This document shows positions 1-6,842 of a stretch of 14,513 bases of DNA, one piece after another. The notes under the pieces are model-generated. The model did not search any database. It was not told the origin of the DNA and worked only from the letters and a program-made list of their open reading frames with translations. How positions within the stretch are numbered: position 1 is the first letter of the stretch; every line of letters begins with the position of its first letter. Made by a program: the position numbers and the translations under genes. The stretch spans positions 1 through 14,513 of the forward strand of contig CAMFLJ010000065.1 in the NCBI GenBank assembly GCA_945957335.1, in the 5' to 3' direction. This DNA comes from an uncultured Actinomycetes bacterium (GTDB lineage: Bacteria; Actinomycetota; Acidimicrobiia; Acidimicrobiales; Acidimicrobilacustridaceae).

Positions 1-222
1 GGCTTCGCCGAGCCGGGCCGGGCCAACGACGGCCGTCCCACCCCCGACGTGGCCGACGCCCTCGCCGCCCTGCCCGAGCTGGTCGGCGCCGCCGCCGGCA
101 TCGATGCGCTCCAGGCCGAGCTCGAGCGGGTCCGCGCCGTGGCCGACGAGACCCGTCGGCTCCTGGCCCGGGCCGCCGACGCGGTCGACGACGAGCTCGG
201 CCGGGCGGCCGGGGCCGACTGA
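1..222 (+). CDS. C-terminal fragment of an unidentified protein
   Basis: Frame 1 is open from the first base to a TGA at 220-222 and gives 73 residues with no start inside the window, so this is the 3' end of a longer gene. The first ~25 residues are rich in Gly, Pro and Ala. From about residue 37 onward the segment is strongly helical and charged, with Leu/Ile/Val spacing like an amphipathic helix or short coiled coil (IDALQAELERVRAV, then RRLLARAADAVDDEL). I do not recognise the family. The codon pattern is G/C at nearly every third position, as in the certain genes nearby. It converges with the acyltransferase-hydrolase gene, leaving 32 bp between the two stop codons, and a hairpin covers its stop. 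Confidence 0.6.
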   Translation, partial: GFAEPGRANDGRPTPDVADALAALPELVGAAAGIDALQAELERVRAVADETRRLLARAADAVDDELGRAAGAD

Positions 223-235
223 GGCGCCCGGCCGA
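197..235 (+). terminator. Hairpin over the stop codon, likely terminator
   Basis: An 11-bp perfect inverted repeat pairs 197-207 (TCGGCCGGGCG) with 225-235 (CGCCCGGCCGA) around a 17-nt loop that contains the TGA stop at 220-222. There is no T tract. It lies between convergent genes, so it could end transcription from either side. Function is inferred from position and stem strength. Confidence 0.45.
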
Positions 236-254
236 CCACGCCACCCGCTGCCGA

Positions 255-2702
255 TCAGGCGTCGTCGACGGTGGTGACCTGCTGCGGGGCGAGCTCGCCC
301 GGGTCGGTGCGCACCAGGCCGGCGAGCGATCGCAGCAGCGGCTCCACCGCGTCGAAGTGGCCCTCGTCGCCGTAGAAGTCGCCGGTGACGTCGAGGGCCA
401 CGACCACGTCGTAGCGCGGCAGGTAGGCCACCAGGGTGTGGCCGCCCGAGTAGCCGAGGGCGAAGGCCTGGAGCTCACCGTCGACCTCGATGCACGGGCA
501 GTACTGCATGGTGCCGGCGCCGAGGCCGGCCTCCGGGTCCATCGCCGACATCTGGCGCCAGGCGTCGTCGCTGATCCCGGCGTGGTTGACGAGCAGCTCC
601 TCACCCGCCCGGGCCAGGTCCTCGACGTCGCTCACGATGCCGGCGGTCGAGAAGCGCGGCTCACCGGGGGCCGGCGCCAGGTGCACGGTGTGGGCCAGGC
701 CCATCGGCTGGAGCAGGTCGACCGCCAGCAGCTGGTCGAACGCGATGCCGGTGACCTGCTCGAGCAGGTAGCCGAGGATGATGTAGTTCGTGCTCGAGTA
801 CACGGCGGTGGCACCGGGCTCCTCGCTCGCCTCCTGCAACGAGACCGCCACCGCGTCGGCGGGCGAGGCCACCACCGACGGGTCGGTGCGGTAGGGCTCG
901 GTGTCGCGGTAGTTCGGCAGGCCGGAGCGGTGCGAGAGCAGCTGGCGCACGGTGACCTTGCCGACGAGCGGCAGGTCGGGCAGCGCGGCGATCGGCGGGA
1001 GCGGGTCGTCGAGGCCGATGAGGCCCAGGTCGACCGCCCGGTACACGAGGTTGGCGGTGAAGAGCTTGGTGACCGACATGGCGTCGACGGGGGTGTCGGG
1101 CACGCGCACCGCGCCGGCGTCGTCGACCCCGGTCACGCCCGACCACGAGCCGCCGCCGGGCACCGACACGGCCACCGCGGCGCCGGCCACGCCGTTCTCG
1201 AGGGCCCAGTCGGTGAGCACCGACTCGAGGGCGACGGGGTCGACGGTGGCAGGGCGGGTCCACCACTGGGGCTCCTCGTCGGAGACGGTGGTGAACGCCG
1301 GGAGGGGTGGGGCCTGCGACGGGACGCGCGGGCGGAACGCCACCTGGGCCGAGGGGCCGCCGGCCACCCGTGACAGCGCCGGGAGGCCGACCGCGGCGAT
1401 GAGCACCGCACCGGCGAGGCCGAGGAGCAGCGGCGCCCGCCAGGCGGGGGCCCCGCCCGGCTCGGCGGTGGGCCACGAGAGGCGGATCGGCACGACGCGC
1501 GCCGGGCGACGGGCGGCGAGGTCCTCGATCCAGCCCGTCGCGGCGACGAGCACGGCGGTGCCACCCACGACGAGCAGGGCGTAGGCCGGCGCGCCCGCCC
1601 CGTCGACGGCCACCCCGAGGCGGGCCAGCACCCACAGCGCCGCCACGATGGCCGCGGTGTGCCAGAGGTAGATCGACAGCGACCGGCGGCCGAGGAGGTC
1701 GACGACGGGCCGCAACCAGGCCTGCTCGGCCAGCCGGCCGATGGGCCCCATGGCGGCGAGCACCGCGAAGAGCAGCGTGGCCCCGACCAGCAGGTGCACG
1801 ACGTGCGAGTCGTTCACCACGCCCTCGGGCGGGGGCACGACCCACCACGCCACCGCGGCCAGCGCGGCGGTGACGCCGGCGGCCACGCCCCAGCGGCGGG
1901 CGTCGCCCGGGCCGGGCCGGGTGGCGGTGCGCGACCACATGCCGAAGGCGAAGAAGAGGCCGAAGAGGACGACGTCGCCGGCCTGCCAGGCCAGGCGAGG
2001 CGCGAACGACGGGTGCCACGACAGCCCCCGGTCGACCCACTCGAGCGCCACCACCGCGGCCACCGCGCCGACCGCGGCCAGTCGGGGTGCCCGGCGCAGC
2101 AGCCACAAGGCCACCGGCGCCAGCAGCAGGATCCACAGCAGGGTGCGGAGGTACCAGAGCGGCGACGAGAGCCAGCCGCCCTCCCACGACGAGCCGGCCG
2201 GGTCGGTGAGGGGAAGGAACCAGGCGGGCAGGCGGCCGAGGTCGAGGCCCGTGCCGGTGGCCGCCGCGCCCACGGTCATCAGCAGCCACGCCACCAGGGC
2301 GAAGGCCCACAGCGACGGCCCGATGCGGCGGGCCCGGTCGCGCACGACGCCCCAGGGCGATCGCCGGGCGGCCGAGGCGGCGAAGAGGCTGCCCGACACG
2401 AAGAACATCACCGGCATGGCCGCCACGAGGGTGACGACGGCGGCGCCGGTGGCGTGCCAGATCACGACCCGCACGAGGGCGGCGGCGCGCAGCAGGTCGA
2501 GGCCGCGCTCGCGCCCCGCTCCCGCCGGAGGGCGCGTCGCGTCGGGGCGCTCGAGGTGCTCGGGGGGCTTGGGCACGGTGGATCCGTCGGTCGGTTCGGG
2601 GGAGATGGGACCGCTGGTGGGGCCGGATCGTACCCGGGTCGCGACACCGGCCGGCCCCACGGAGTTCACCGCGGGGCCGGCCGGGGTCGGCGTGCTGTTC
2701 AC
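255..2702 (-). CDS. Membrane acyltransferase-3 / serine hydrolase (beta-lactamase-fold) fusion
   Basis: This is an 815-residue two-domain protein. Residues ~66-395 are an acyltransferase-3 (OafA-like) membrane domain: about ten hydrophobic segments, the family's R-x10-H motif (R72, H83) and a late SIYLWH segment (~343-348). Such proteins move acyl groups onto extracytoplasmic glycans or lipids. An eleventh hydrophobic segment (~423-441) should carry the chain across the membrane. Residues ~480-800 form a serine hydrolase of the beta-lactamase/penicillin-binding class C (S12) group: SVTK at 543-546 holds the nucleophile Ser543 and Lys546, YSSTNY lies at 635-640, and GYSGG at 750-754 sits where H-[ST]-G is usual. 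The second and third motifs are therefore atypical, so esterase or amidase activity is as likely as a peptidase. The start is uncertain: the GTG at 2702 lies at the edge of a perfect palindrome with no ribosome site. Residues 1-60 are Pro/Gly-rich, and a later GTG (codon 43, 2576) is a good alternative. It lies 36 bp downstream of the thiolase. Confidence 0.85.
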   Translation of the reverse strand: MNSTPTPAGPAVNSVGPAGVATRVRSGPTSGPISPEPTDGSTVPKPPEHLERPDATRPPAGAGRERGLDLLRAAALVRVVIWHATGAAVVTLVAAMPVMFFVSGSLFAASAARRSPWGVVRDRARRIGPSLWAFALVAWLLMTVGAAATGTGLDLGRLPAWFLPLTDPAGSSWEGGWLSSPLWYLRTLLWILLLAPVALWLLRRAPRLAAVGAVAAVVALEWVDRGLSWHPSFAPRLAWQAGDVVLFGLFFAFGMWSRTATRPGPGDARRWGVAAGVTAALAAVAWWVVPPPEGVVNDSHVVHLLVGATLLFAVLAAMGPIGRLAEQAWLRPVVDLLGRRSLSIYLWHTAAIVAALWVLARLGVAVDGAGAPAYALLVVGGTAVLVAATGWIEDLAARRPARVVPIRLSWPTAEPGGAPAWRAPLLLGLAGAVLIAAVGLPALSRVAGGPSAQVAFRPRVPSQAPPLPAFTTVSDEEPQWWTRPATVDPVALESVLTDWALENGVAGAAVAVSVPGGGSWSGVTGVDDAGAVRVPDTPVDAMSVTKLFTANLVYRAVDLGLIGLDDPLPPIAALPDLPLVGKVTVRQLLSHRSGLPNYRDTEPYRTDPSVVASPADAVAVSLQEASEEPGATAVYSSTNYIILGYLLEQVTGIAFDQLLAVDLLQPMGLAHTVHLAPAPGEPRFSTAGIVSDVEDLARAGEELLVNHAGISDDAWRQMSAMDPEAGLGAGTMQYCPCIEVDGELQAFALGYSGGHTLVAYLPRYDVVVALDVTGDFYGDEGHFDAVEPLLRSLAGLVRTDPGELAPQQVTTVDDA
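2627..2632 (-). promoter_or_regulatory. Possible -10 element (TACGAT) inside the 5' end of the fusion gene
   Basis: Read on the minus strand this is TACGAT, which fits the actinobacterial TAnnnT -10 pattern. It lies about 50 nt before the GTG at 2576. I see no convincing -35 at 17-18 bp. If real, it would mean translation starts at 2576 and not 2702. This rests on one hexamer, so it is weak. Confidence 0.2.
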
Positions 2703-2718
2703 CCGGCGCAGCGCCGGG
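2702..2718. repeat. 17-bp perfect palindrome between thiolase and fusion gene
   Basis: CCCGGCGC (2702-2709) and GCGCCGGG (2711-2718) are perfect inverted arms around one central base. On the minus strand it follows the thiolase stop by about 20 nt and its last G is the first base of the upstream-most GTG of the fusion gene. It may be a terminator for the thiolase pair or a structure that blocks initiation at that GTG. Confidence 0.5.
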
Positions 2719-2738
2719 CGGTGATCAGACGACGGGCG

Positions 2739-3944
2739 TCAGAGGCCCGACTTCTCGAGGATGTGGACGCCGCAGGCGCTGCCCAGGCCGATGACGTGGG
2801 CGAGGCCGACCTTGGCCCCCTCGATCTGGCGGTCGCCGGCCTCACCGCGGAGGTGGTGGGCGATCTCCCAGACGTTGGCGATGCCGGTTGCGGCGATCGG
2901 GTGGCCCTTCGACTCGAGGCCGCCCGACACGTTGACCGGGGTGGACCCGGTGCGGGTGGTGGCGCCCGACTCGAAGAAGTCGACGGCGTCGCCCTCACCG
3001 CAGAGCATCAGGTTGTCGTAGTGCACGAGCTCGGCGGTGGCGAAGCAGTCGTGCAGCTCCACCAGGTCGAGGTCCTCGGGGCCCACGCCGGCCTGCTCGT
3101 AGGCGATGGTGGCCGCGTTGCGGGTGAGGGTGTTGACGTTGGGGAGGATCTGGCAGGCCTCTTCCCACGGGTCGGTGGTGAGCACCGAGGCGCTGATCTT
3201 GACGGCCCGCTTCTGCTGCTCGAGCGACAGCTTGCGGAGGCGCTCGCCCGACACGATCACGGCGGCGGCGGCGCCGTCGCTGTTGGCCGAGCACATGGCC
3301 CGGGTGTTCGGGTAGGCGATCATCGGCTCGGCCATGATCTGCTCGACCGACATGTCCTTCTGGATGGCGGCCAGCGGGTTCAGCGTGGAGTTCTTGTGGT
3401 TCTTCTCCGAGATGCGGGCGAAGAGCTCGAAGCTGGTGCCACCGTACTTGTGGCCGTACTCCATGCCGACCTGGGCGAACACGCCCGGCATCATGTCGGT
3501 GCCGAGCTTGCCCTCGAGGCCCGAGACGGCGCCGTAGCGGCCGGTGCGGGTCCACTCGTCGGACTTGGCGGCACCGAAGCCGGCGCCGAGCATGCCGGCG
3601 CCCGAGAGCTTCTCGACGCCGACGGCGAGGCCCATGTCGGTCTCGCCGGCCTTGATGGCCATGATCACCGTGCGGATGGCGGTGGCACCGGTGGCGCAGG
3701 CGTTGGCCACGTTGTAGACGGGGATGCCGGTCTGGCCGACCTGCTTCTGCAGCTGCTGGCCGATGCCGGCGGCGGCGCCCATGAGGTTGCCGGACGCGAT
3801 CACGCCCATGTCCTTCATGGTGACCCCACCGTCGGCGAGCGCGGCGAGGGTGGCTTCGGCAGCGAGGTCGACGCTGTCGAGCGTCGGGTGCTTGCCGAAC
3901 TTGGTCATGTTGATCCCGAGGATCCAGATGTCGTCGTTGGCCAT
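2739..3944 (-). CDS. Thiolase-family protein (SCP2/lipid-transfer type acetyl-CoA acyltransferase)
   Basis: This 401-residue protein has the usual length for SCP2-type thiolases, which cleave or form C-C bonds in acyl-CoA thioesters. The nucleophilic cysteine is C83 in NACATGA. HDCF at 298-301 replaces the NEAF loop of classical thiolases, as is typical for the SCP2 group. GGLESKGHPIAATG at 341-354 supplies the active-site His348. A late Cys391 (GSACG) may match the second catalytic cysteine. Keeping Cys83 and His348 argues for true thiolase activity and against the Ltp2-type retro-aldolases, which pair with DUF35 proteins but have lost the thiolase cysteine. The ATG start is preceded by GAGGGGG (3951-3957) at 6 nt, and that site overlaps the TGA of the upstream DUF35 gene, so the two are co-translated. 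The substrate is unknown; fatty-acyl-CoA or steroid side-chain-like CoA esters are the usual choices. Confidence 0.9.
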   Translation of the reverse strand: MANDDIWILGINMTKFGKHPTLDSVDLAAEATLAALADGGVTMKDMGVIASGNLMGAAAGIGQQLQKQVGQTGIPVYNVANACATGATAIRTVIMAIKAGETDMGLAVGVEKLSGAGMLGAGFGAAKSDEWTRTGRYGAVSGLEGKLGTDMMPGVFAQVGMEYGHKYGGTSFELFARISEKNHKNSTLNPLAAIQKDMSVEQIMAEPMIAYPNTRAMCSANSDGAAAAVIVSGERLRKLSLEQQKRAVKISASVLTTDPWEEACQILPNVNTLTRNAATIAYEQAGVGPEDLDLVELHDCFATAELVHYDNLMLCGEGDAVDFFESGATTRTGSTPVNVSGGLESKGHPIAATGIANVWEIAHHLRGEAGDRQIEGAKVGLAHVIGLGSACGVHILEKSGL

Positions 3945-3955
3945 GGTGTGCCCCC

Positions 3956-4348
3956 TCAGTTGGCCGGCTCGAAGCCGTAGTTGATGGCCTCGGTGCCGGT
4001 GGTGTCGGCGCCGATGGAGAACGTCGTGAGCTTCACCTTCATGCCGAGGGTGACGTGCTCGGGGTCGGGCGGGGTGTTGACGATGTTGGCCCGCACGCTC
4101 GTGCCGCCGCAGTCGACGACCGCGGGCACGTAGGGATCGGTGCCGGGCATGAACGGCGTGACGATGGTGAAGGCGCGGACCTCGCCCTCGGTCGGGATCG
4201 CGGCCTTCGTGAACTCACGGCCGCTGCACGACGCGCAGGCGTTGCGGCGGTCGAAGAACCGGGCGCCGCAGTTGGTGCACTCGTTGGCCTCGAGGTGCGG
4301 CGAGTCGCCGAGCACGAGGTACTCCACCATCGGGATCTGGTCGGGCAC
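3956..4348 (-). CDS. DUF35 zinc-ribbon/OB-fold partner of the thiolase
   Basis: This 130-residue protein has an N-terminal rubredoxin-like zinc ribbon with C24-x2-C27 and C38-x2-C41 (CTNCGARFF...CASC), followed by an OB-fold region rich in beta strands (~45-125). That is the standard DUF35 layout. DUF35 proteins bind to thiolases, aldolases or HMG-CoA synthase-like enzymes and are thought to shape or channel the acyl-CoA site. I place the start at the GTG at 4346-4348 because GAGAAGGGGGAG lies directly upstream. An ATG at 4396 in the same frame would add 16 arginine-rich residues that do not look like the family. The gene ends 11 nt before the thiolase ATG, and its stop codon overlaps the thiolase ribosome site, so the two subunits are almost certainly made together. 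Confidence 0.85.
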   Translation of the reverse strand: MPDQIPMVEYLVLGDSPHLEANECTNCGARFFDRRNACASCSGREFTKAAIPTEGEVRAFTIVTPFMPGTDPYVPAVVDCGGTSVRANIVNTPPDPEHVTLGMKVKLTTFSIGADTTGTEAINYGFEPAN

Positions 4349-4350
4349 TG

Positions 4351-4360
4351 CTCCCCCTTC
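4351..4360 (-). promoter_or_regulatory. Ribosome binding site fixing the DUF35 start
   Basis: On the minus strand this reads GAAGGGGGAG, two bases before the GTG at 4348. It decides in favour of the internal GTG over the upstream ATG at 4396, which has no such site. Confidence 0.6.
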
Positions 4361-4394
4361 TCGGCGCCGGGCGCGCCCTCGTGGAACGGCGGCC

Positions 4395-4400
4395 ATCGTA
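4395..4400 (-). promoter_or_regulatory. Possible -10 element of the DUF35-thiolase pair
   Basis: The minus strand reads TACGAT about 46 nt before the GTG at 4348, in the 113-bp gap after the DUF3109-like gene. A TTGGGG lies 19 bp further upstream, slightly long for a -35. The same hexamer occurs at 2627-2632. The gap holds no other structure I can support. Confidence 0.3.
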
Positions 4401-4461
4401 CGGCCTGGCCCCGCCGACGCCCCAAAGAGCCGAGGCGGGACGAGCCGGAGCCGGGCTGGGC

Positions 4462-5136
4462 TCAGGCCAGGCGCCGGCTCAGCTCGACGTAGACGGCGGT
4501 GCCCACCACGTCGGTGAGCTCCTCCTCGAGCGACTCGACGACCGGCCGCTCGCCGACGTAGGCCCGGTCACCCTCGGTGCAGCACCAGGCCATGGTGGCG
4601 CCCTCGTCGCCCCAGTCGGGCCGGGTCCAGCGGCGCACGGTGGCCTGCTCGCGGCCGTCGCCGAGGTCGAGCCAGTCGATGCGGATCGGCAGCTGCCAGC
4701 ACACCGACGGCTTCCACTCGAGGGGCGGCTCGCCGGCATCGACCGCGGCGAGGTGCAGCGCGCACCCGGCACCGCCGGCGAACCCCGGACGGTTGAGGAA
4801 GATGCACGCCCCCTCGACGACCCGGGTGTTGGTGCGGGTGTCGTTCAGCACCCCGCCGGCCTCGGCCTCGGCGTGGAACTGGAAGCGGTCGGGCTCGACC
4901 ATGGCGCCGAGGGCGCTGACCATCATCGCCTCGTCCTCGTCGCCCATCTCGGCCCCGACCGAGCAGCAGCCCTGGCCGAGCTCCTCGGCCGGCTCGTCGA
5001 GGATCCCGAGGCAGCCCCTGCCCCAGATGCACGTCCAGTTGGAGGTGAGGAAGGCCCGGTCGAAGCGCCAGATGGTGTCGTCGTCGCCCTCGATCACCTC
5101 GAGCGAGCCGTCGTCGAGCGGGGGCAGGCCGGCCAT
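4462..5136 (-). CDS. Cysteine-rich protein, DUF3109/YkgJ-like
   Basis: This 224-residue protein is soluble and has nine cysteines, at 36, 42, 57, 58, 111, 125, 146, 185 and 186. The order (single cysteines, a CC pair in GQGCCSVGAEM, a cysteine after a disordered loop, CALH at 125-128, then KPSVCWQLPIRI at 142-153) resembles DUF3109 and YkgJ-type proteins. Those are proposed to bind a metal or Fe-S cluster through clustered cysteines, but their function is not known. The family link is from motif spacing only. The ATG at 5136 follows the stop of the PhoD-like gene by 15 bp, with no strong ribosome site, which points to co-transcription and perhaps re-initiation. It might supply or sense metal for the PhoD-like enzyme, but nothing in the sequence proves this. 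Confidence 0.7.
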   Translation of the reverse strand: MAGLPPLDDGSLEVIEGDDDTIWRFDRAFLTSNWTCIWGRGCLGILDEPAEELGQGCCSVGAEMGDEDEAMMVSALGAMVEPDRFQFHAEAEAGGVLNDTRTNTRVVEGACIFLNRPGFAGGAGCALHLAAVDAGEPPLEWKPSVCWQLPIRIDWLDLGDGREQATVRRWTRPDWGDEGATMAWCCTEGDRAYVGERPVVESLEEELTDVVGTAVYVELSRRLA

Positions 5137-5151
5137 GGCCCGAGCGTAGGG

Positions 5152-6801
5152 TCAGCGCCGGCGGCGGACGGCCAACGCCACCCCACCGGCCACGATGGCC
5201 GCGCCGGCGCCCACGAACGCGGCCCGGCGGGCGCGGGCCTGGAGGGAGCGGCGGGCGCTCGGGCGCTCGTCGGGCTCGGGCAGCGTCGAGAGCGGGAGAC
5301 CGGGGCGGCGCACGTCGGCGAACCCGGTGAGCGACGAGCTGGGCGTGGCCTCGCGCAGCACCACCGGCAGCTCGGGGCGCACCGCCCACGAGGCGATCAC
5401 CGCCGGCCGCATCGGCTCCTCTCCTGGCTCCACGGCGATCCAGTCGCCGCGCAGCTCCTCGGGGCGGACGTCGATGCGGAGGTAGCCGTGGTGGCGCAGG
5501 TCGCTCCAGACCTTGTCGGTGGCCTTCTCGGCCAGCGCGTCGGCGATCGCCCGCCAGCCCGCCGGCAGCTGCTCACCCATGGCCGTGGAGCTGACGGCCG
5601 TGGTCACGAAGTCCATGGCGACGACCCGCTCACCCGTGGGGTCGTGGATCACCGAGGCCCAGTTGGAGTGCACGTCGCCCGACACGACGACCGCGCTCCC
5701 CTGCCGCCGGTCGAGCGCCGCGGCGAGCCGCGCCCGCTGCACCGGGTAGCCGTCCCAGCCGTCGGTGCACAGGGCGTTGCCGTCGACGACCGCGTAGCCG
5801 CTCGGCATGGCGGCGTCGACGAGCGCGCCGAGCGGGATCGGGAGCTGGAGGCGTGCCACCGGCACCTGGCTGGCGACCACCGCCCAGGTGGCCGTCCGGT
5901 CGGCGAGGCGCTCCTCGGCCCACTCCATCTGGGCCTCGGGGATCAGCCGCCGGTCGGGGTCGTCGAGCGGCTTGGCCCCCTCGTCGCCGGCCTGGAGGTC
6001 GCGGCCGGGGATGCGCGTGTCGAGGACCACCAGCTCGGCCAGGTCGCCGAAGCGGACGCTGCGGTGCATGTCGAGCGGCTCGGCGGGATCGGCCAGGCGG
6101 GTGGGGAGCCACTCTTGGCGGGCGCGGGTGGCGGCGGCGAGGCGCTGGTCCCAGGGGCCGTGCTGCTCGGGGTCGTGGGCCTTGGCCCCGTGGCGCCACG
6201 AGTTGTCGGCGGTGTCGTGGTCGTCCCAGACGAACACCATCGGGTGGCGTTGGTGGAGGGCCTGCAGGTCGAGGTCGAGGCGGGTGTGGGCGTGGCGGCG
6301 CCGGTAGTCATCGAGGGTGACCACCACGCCGGGCGGGTCGACGGGGAACGGCCCCTTCGGCTCCTCGTACAGGTAGTCACCGAGGTGCACGACCACGTCG
6401 ACCTCGTCCTCGGCGATGGCCCGGTAGGCGCTGAGCGCGCCCATCGAGCGGTCGGCGCAGCACACGAAGGCGAGGCGGGCCCAGTCGGTGTCCTCGGGCA
6501 GCGTGCGGGTGCGGCCGACCGCCGAGCGGTGGCCGCCGACCTCGAACCAGTAGTGGTGCGTGGTGCCCGGCCGCAGGCCGGTGACGTCGACGGTGACGCA
6601 GCCGTCGCGGTCGACGTCGGGCTCGACCGTGCCGGAGGCCACGACCTCGGCCATCAGCTGCTCGGGCGAGGCGTGCGGATCGTCGGGGGCCACCGCGACC
6701 GACCAGCGGACGGGGCCGGCGGAGGGGTCGACGCGGGTCCAGATCAGGACGGCATCGGTGAGGGGGTCGAAGCTCCCGACCCCGTGCGCGAACGGGTGCA
6801 T
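5152..6801 (-). CDS. PhoD-like alkaline phosphatase/phosphodiesterase with C-terminal membrane tail
   Basis: This 549-residue protein hydrolyses phosphate mono- or diesters if it behaves like PhoD. It shows an N-terminal beta-sandwich region (~5-100, ending in the GLRPGTTHHYWFEV strand pair) and a metallophosphatase core. FVCCADRSMG (~112-121) supplies the metal-ligand cysteine (probably C115). HLGDYLYE is at 139-146, VWDDHDTADN at 191-200 and GDVH at 375-378, so the Fe/Ca ligand set appears complete. PhoD enzymes normally begin with a Tat signal and are secreted. This one starts directly in the Ig-like domain (HPFAHGVGSFDP) with no signal peptide. Instead, residues ~528-545 form a hydrophobic helix followed by RRRR, a likely tail anchor that would leave the catalytic domain in the cytoplasm. 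It lies 41 bp after the PAP2 gene and 15 bp before the cysteine-rich gene, in one likely operon. Confidence 0.9.
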   Translation of the reverse strand: MHPFAHGVGSFDPLTDAVLIWTRVDPSAGPVRWSVAVAPDDPHASPEQLMAEVVASGTVEPDVDRDGCVTVDVTGLRPGTTHHYWFEVGGHRSAVGRTRTLPEDTDWARLAFVCCADRSMGALSAYRAIAEDEVDVVVHLGDYLYEEPKGPFPVDPPGVVVTLDDYRRRHAHTRLDLDLQALHQRHPMVFVWDDHDTADNSWRHGAKAHDPEQHGPWDQRLAAATRARQEWLPTRLADPAEPLDMHRSVRFGDLAELVVLDTRIPGRDLQAGDEGAKPLDDPDRRLIPEAQMEWAEERLADRTATWAVVASQVPVARLQLPIPLGALVDAAMPSGYAVVDGNALCTDGWDGYPVQRARLAAALDRRQGSAVVVSGDVHSNWASVIHDPTGERVVAMDFVTTAVSSTAMGEQLPAGWRAIADALAEKATDKVWSDLRHHGYLRIDVRPEELRGDWIAVEPGEEPMRPAVIASWAVRPELPVVLREATPSSSLTGFADVRRPGLPLSTLPEPDERPSARRSLQARARRAAFVGAGAAIVAGGVALAVRRRR

Positions 6802-6842
6802 GGGCCGTCACTTACCCGACGAAGGACCGTTCGGACCCACCC

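Noticed and set aside
1659..3980. 773-codon open frame on the plus strand across the fusion and thiolase genes
   Set aside because: It is antisense to two well-supported genes, has His/Arg/Gly/Ala-rich low-complexity translation, and no motif or ribosome site. Long antisense frames are expected at this G+C.
2739..4348. Steroid side-chain retro-aldolase (Ltp2-ChsH2-like) complex
   Set aside because: The thiolase nucleophile C83 and H348 are present, whereas those aldolases lack the thiolase cysteine.
6802..6842. Terminator between the minus PAP2 and PhoD-like genes
   Set aside because: The gap holds only a short direct repeat (GGTCC twice) and no usable stem, so co-transcription is more likely.
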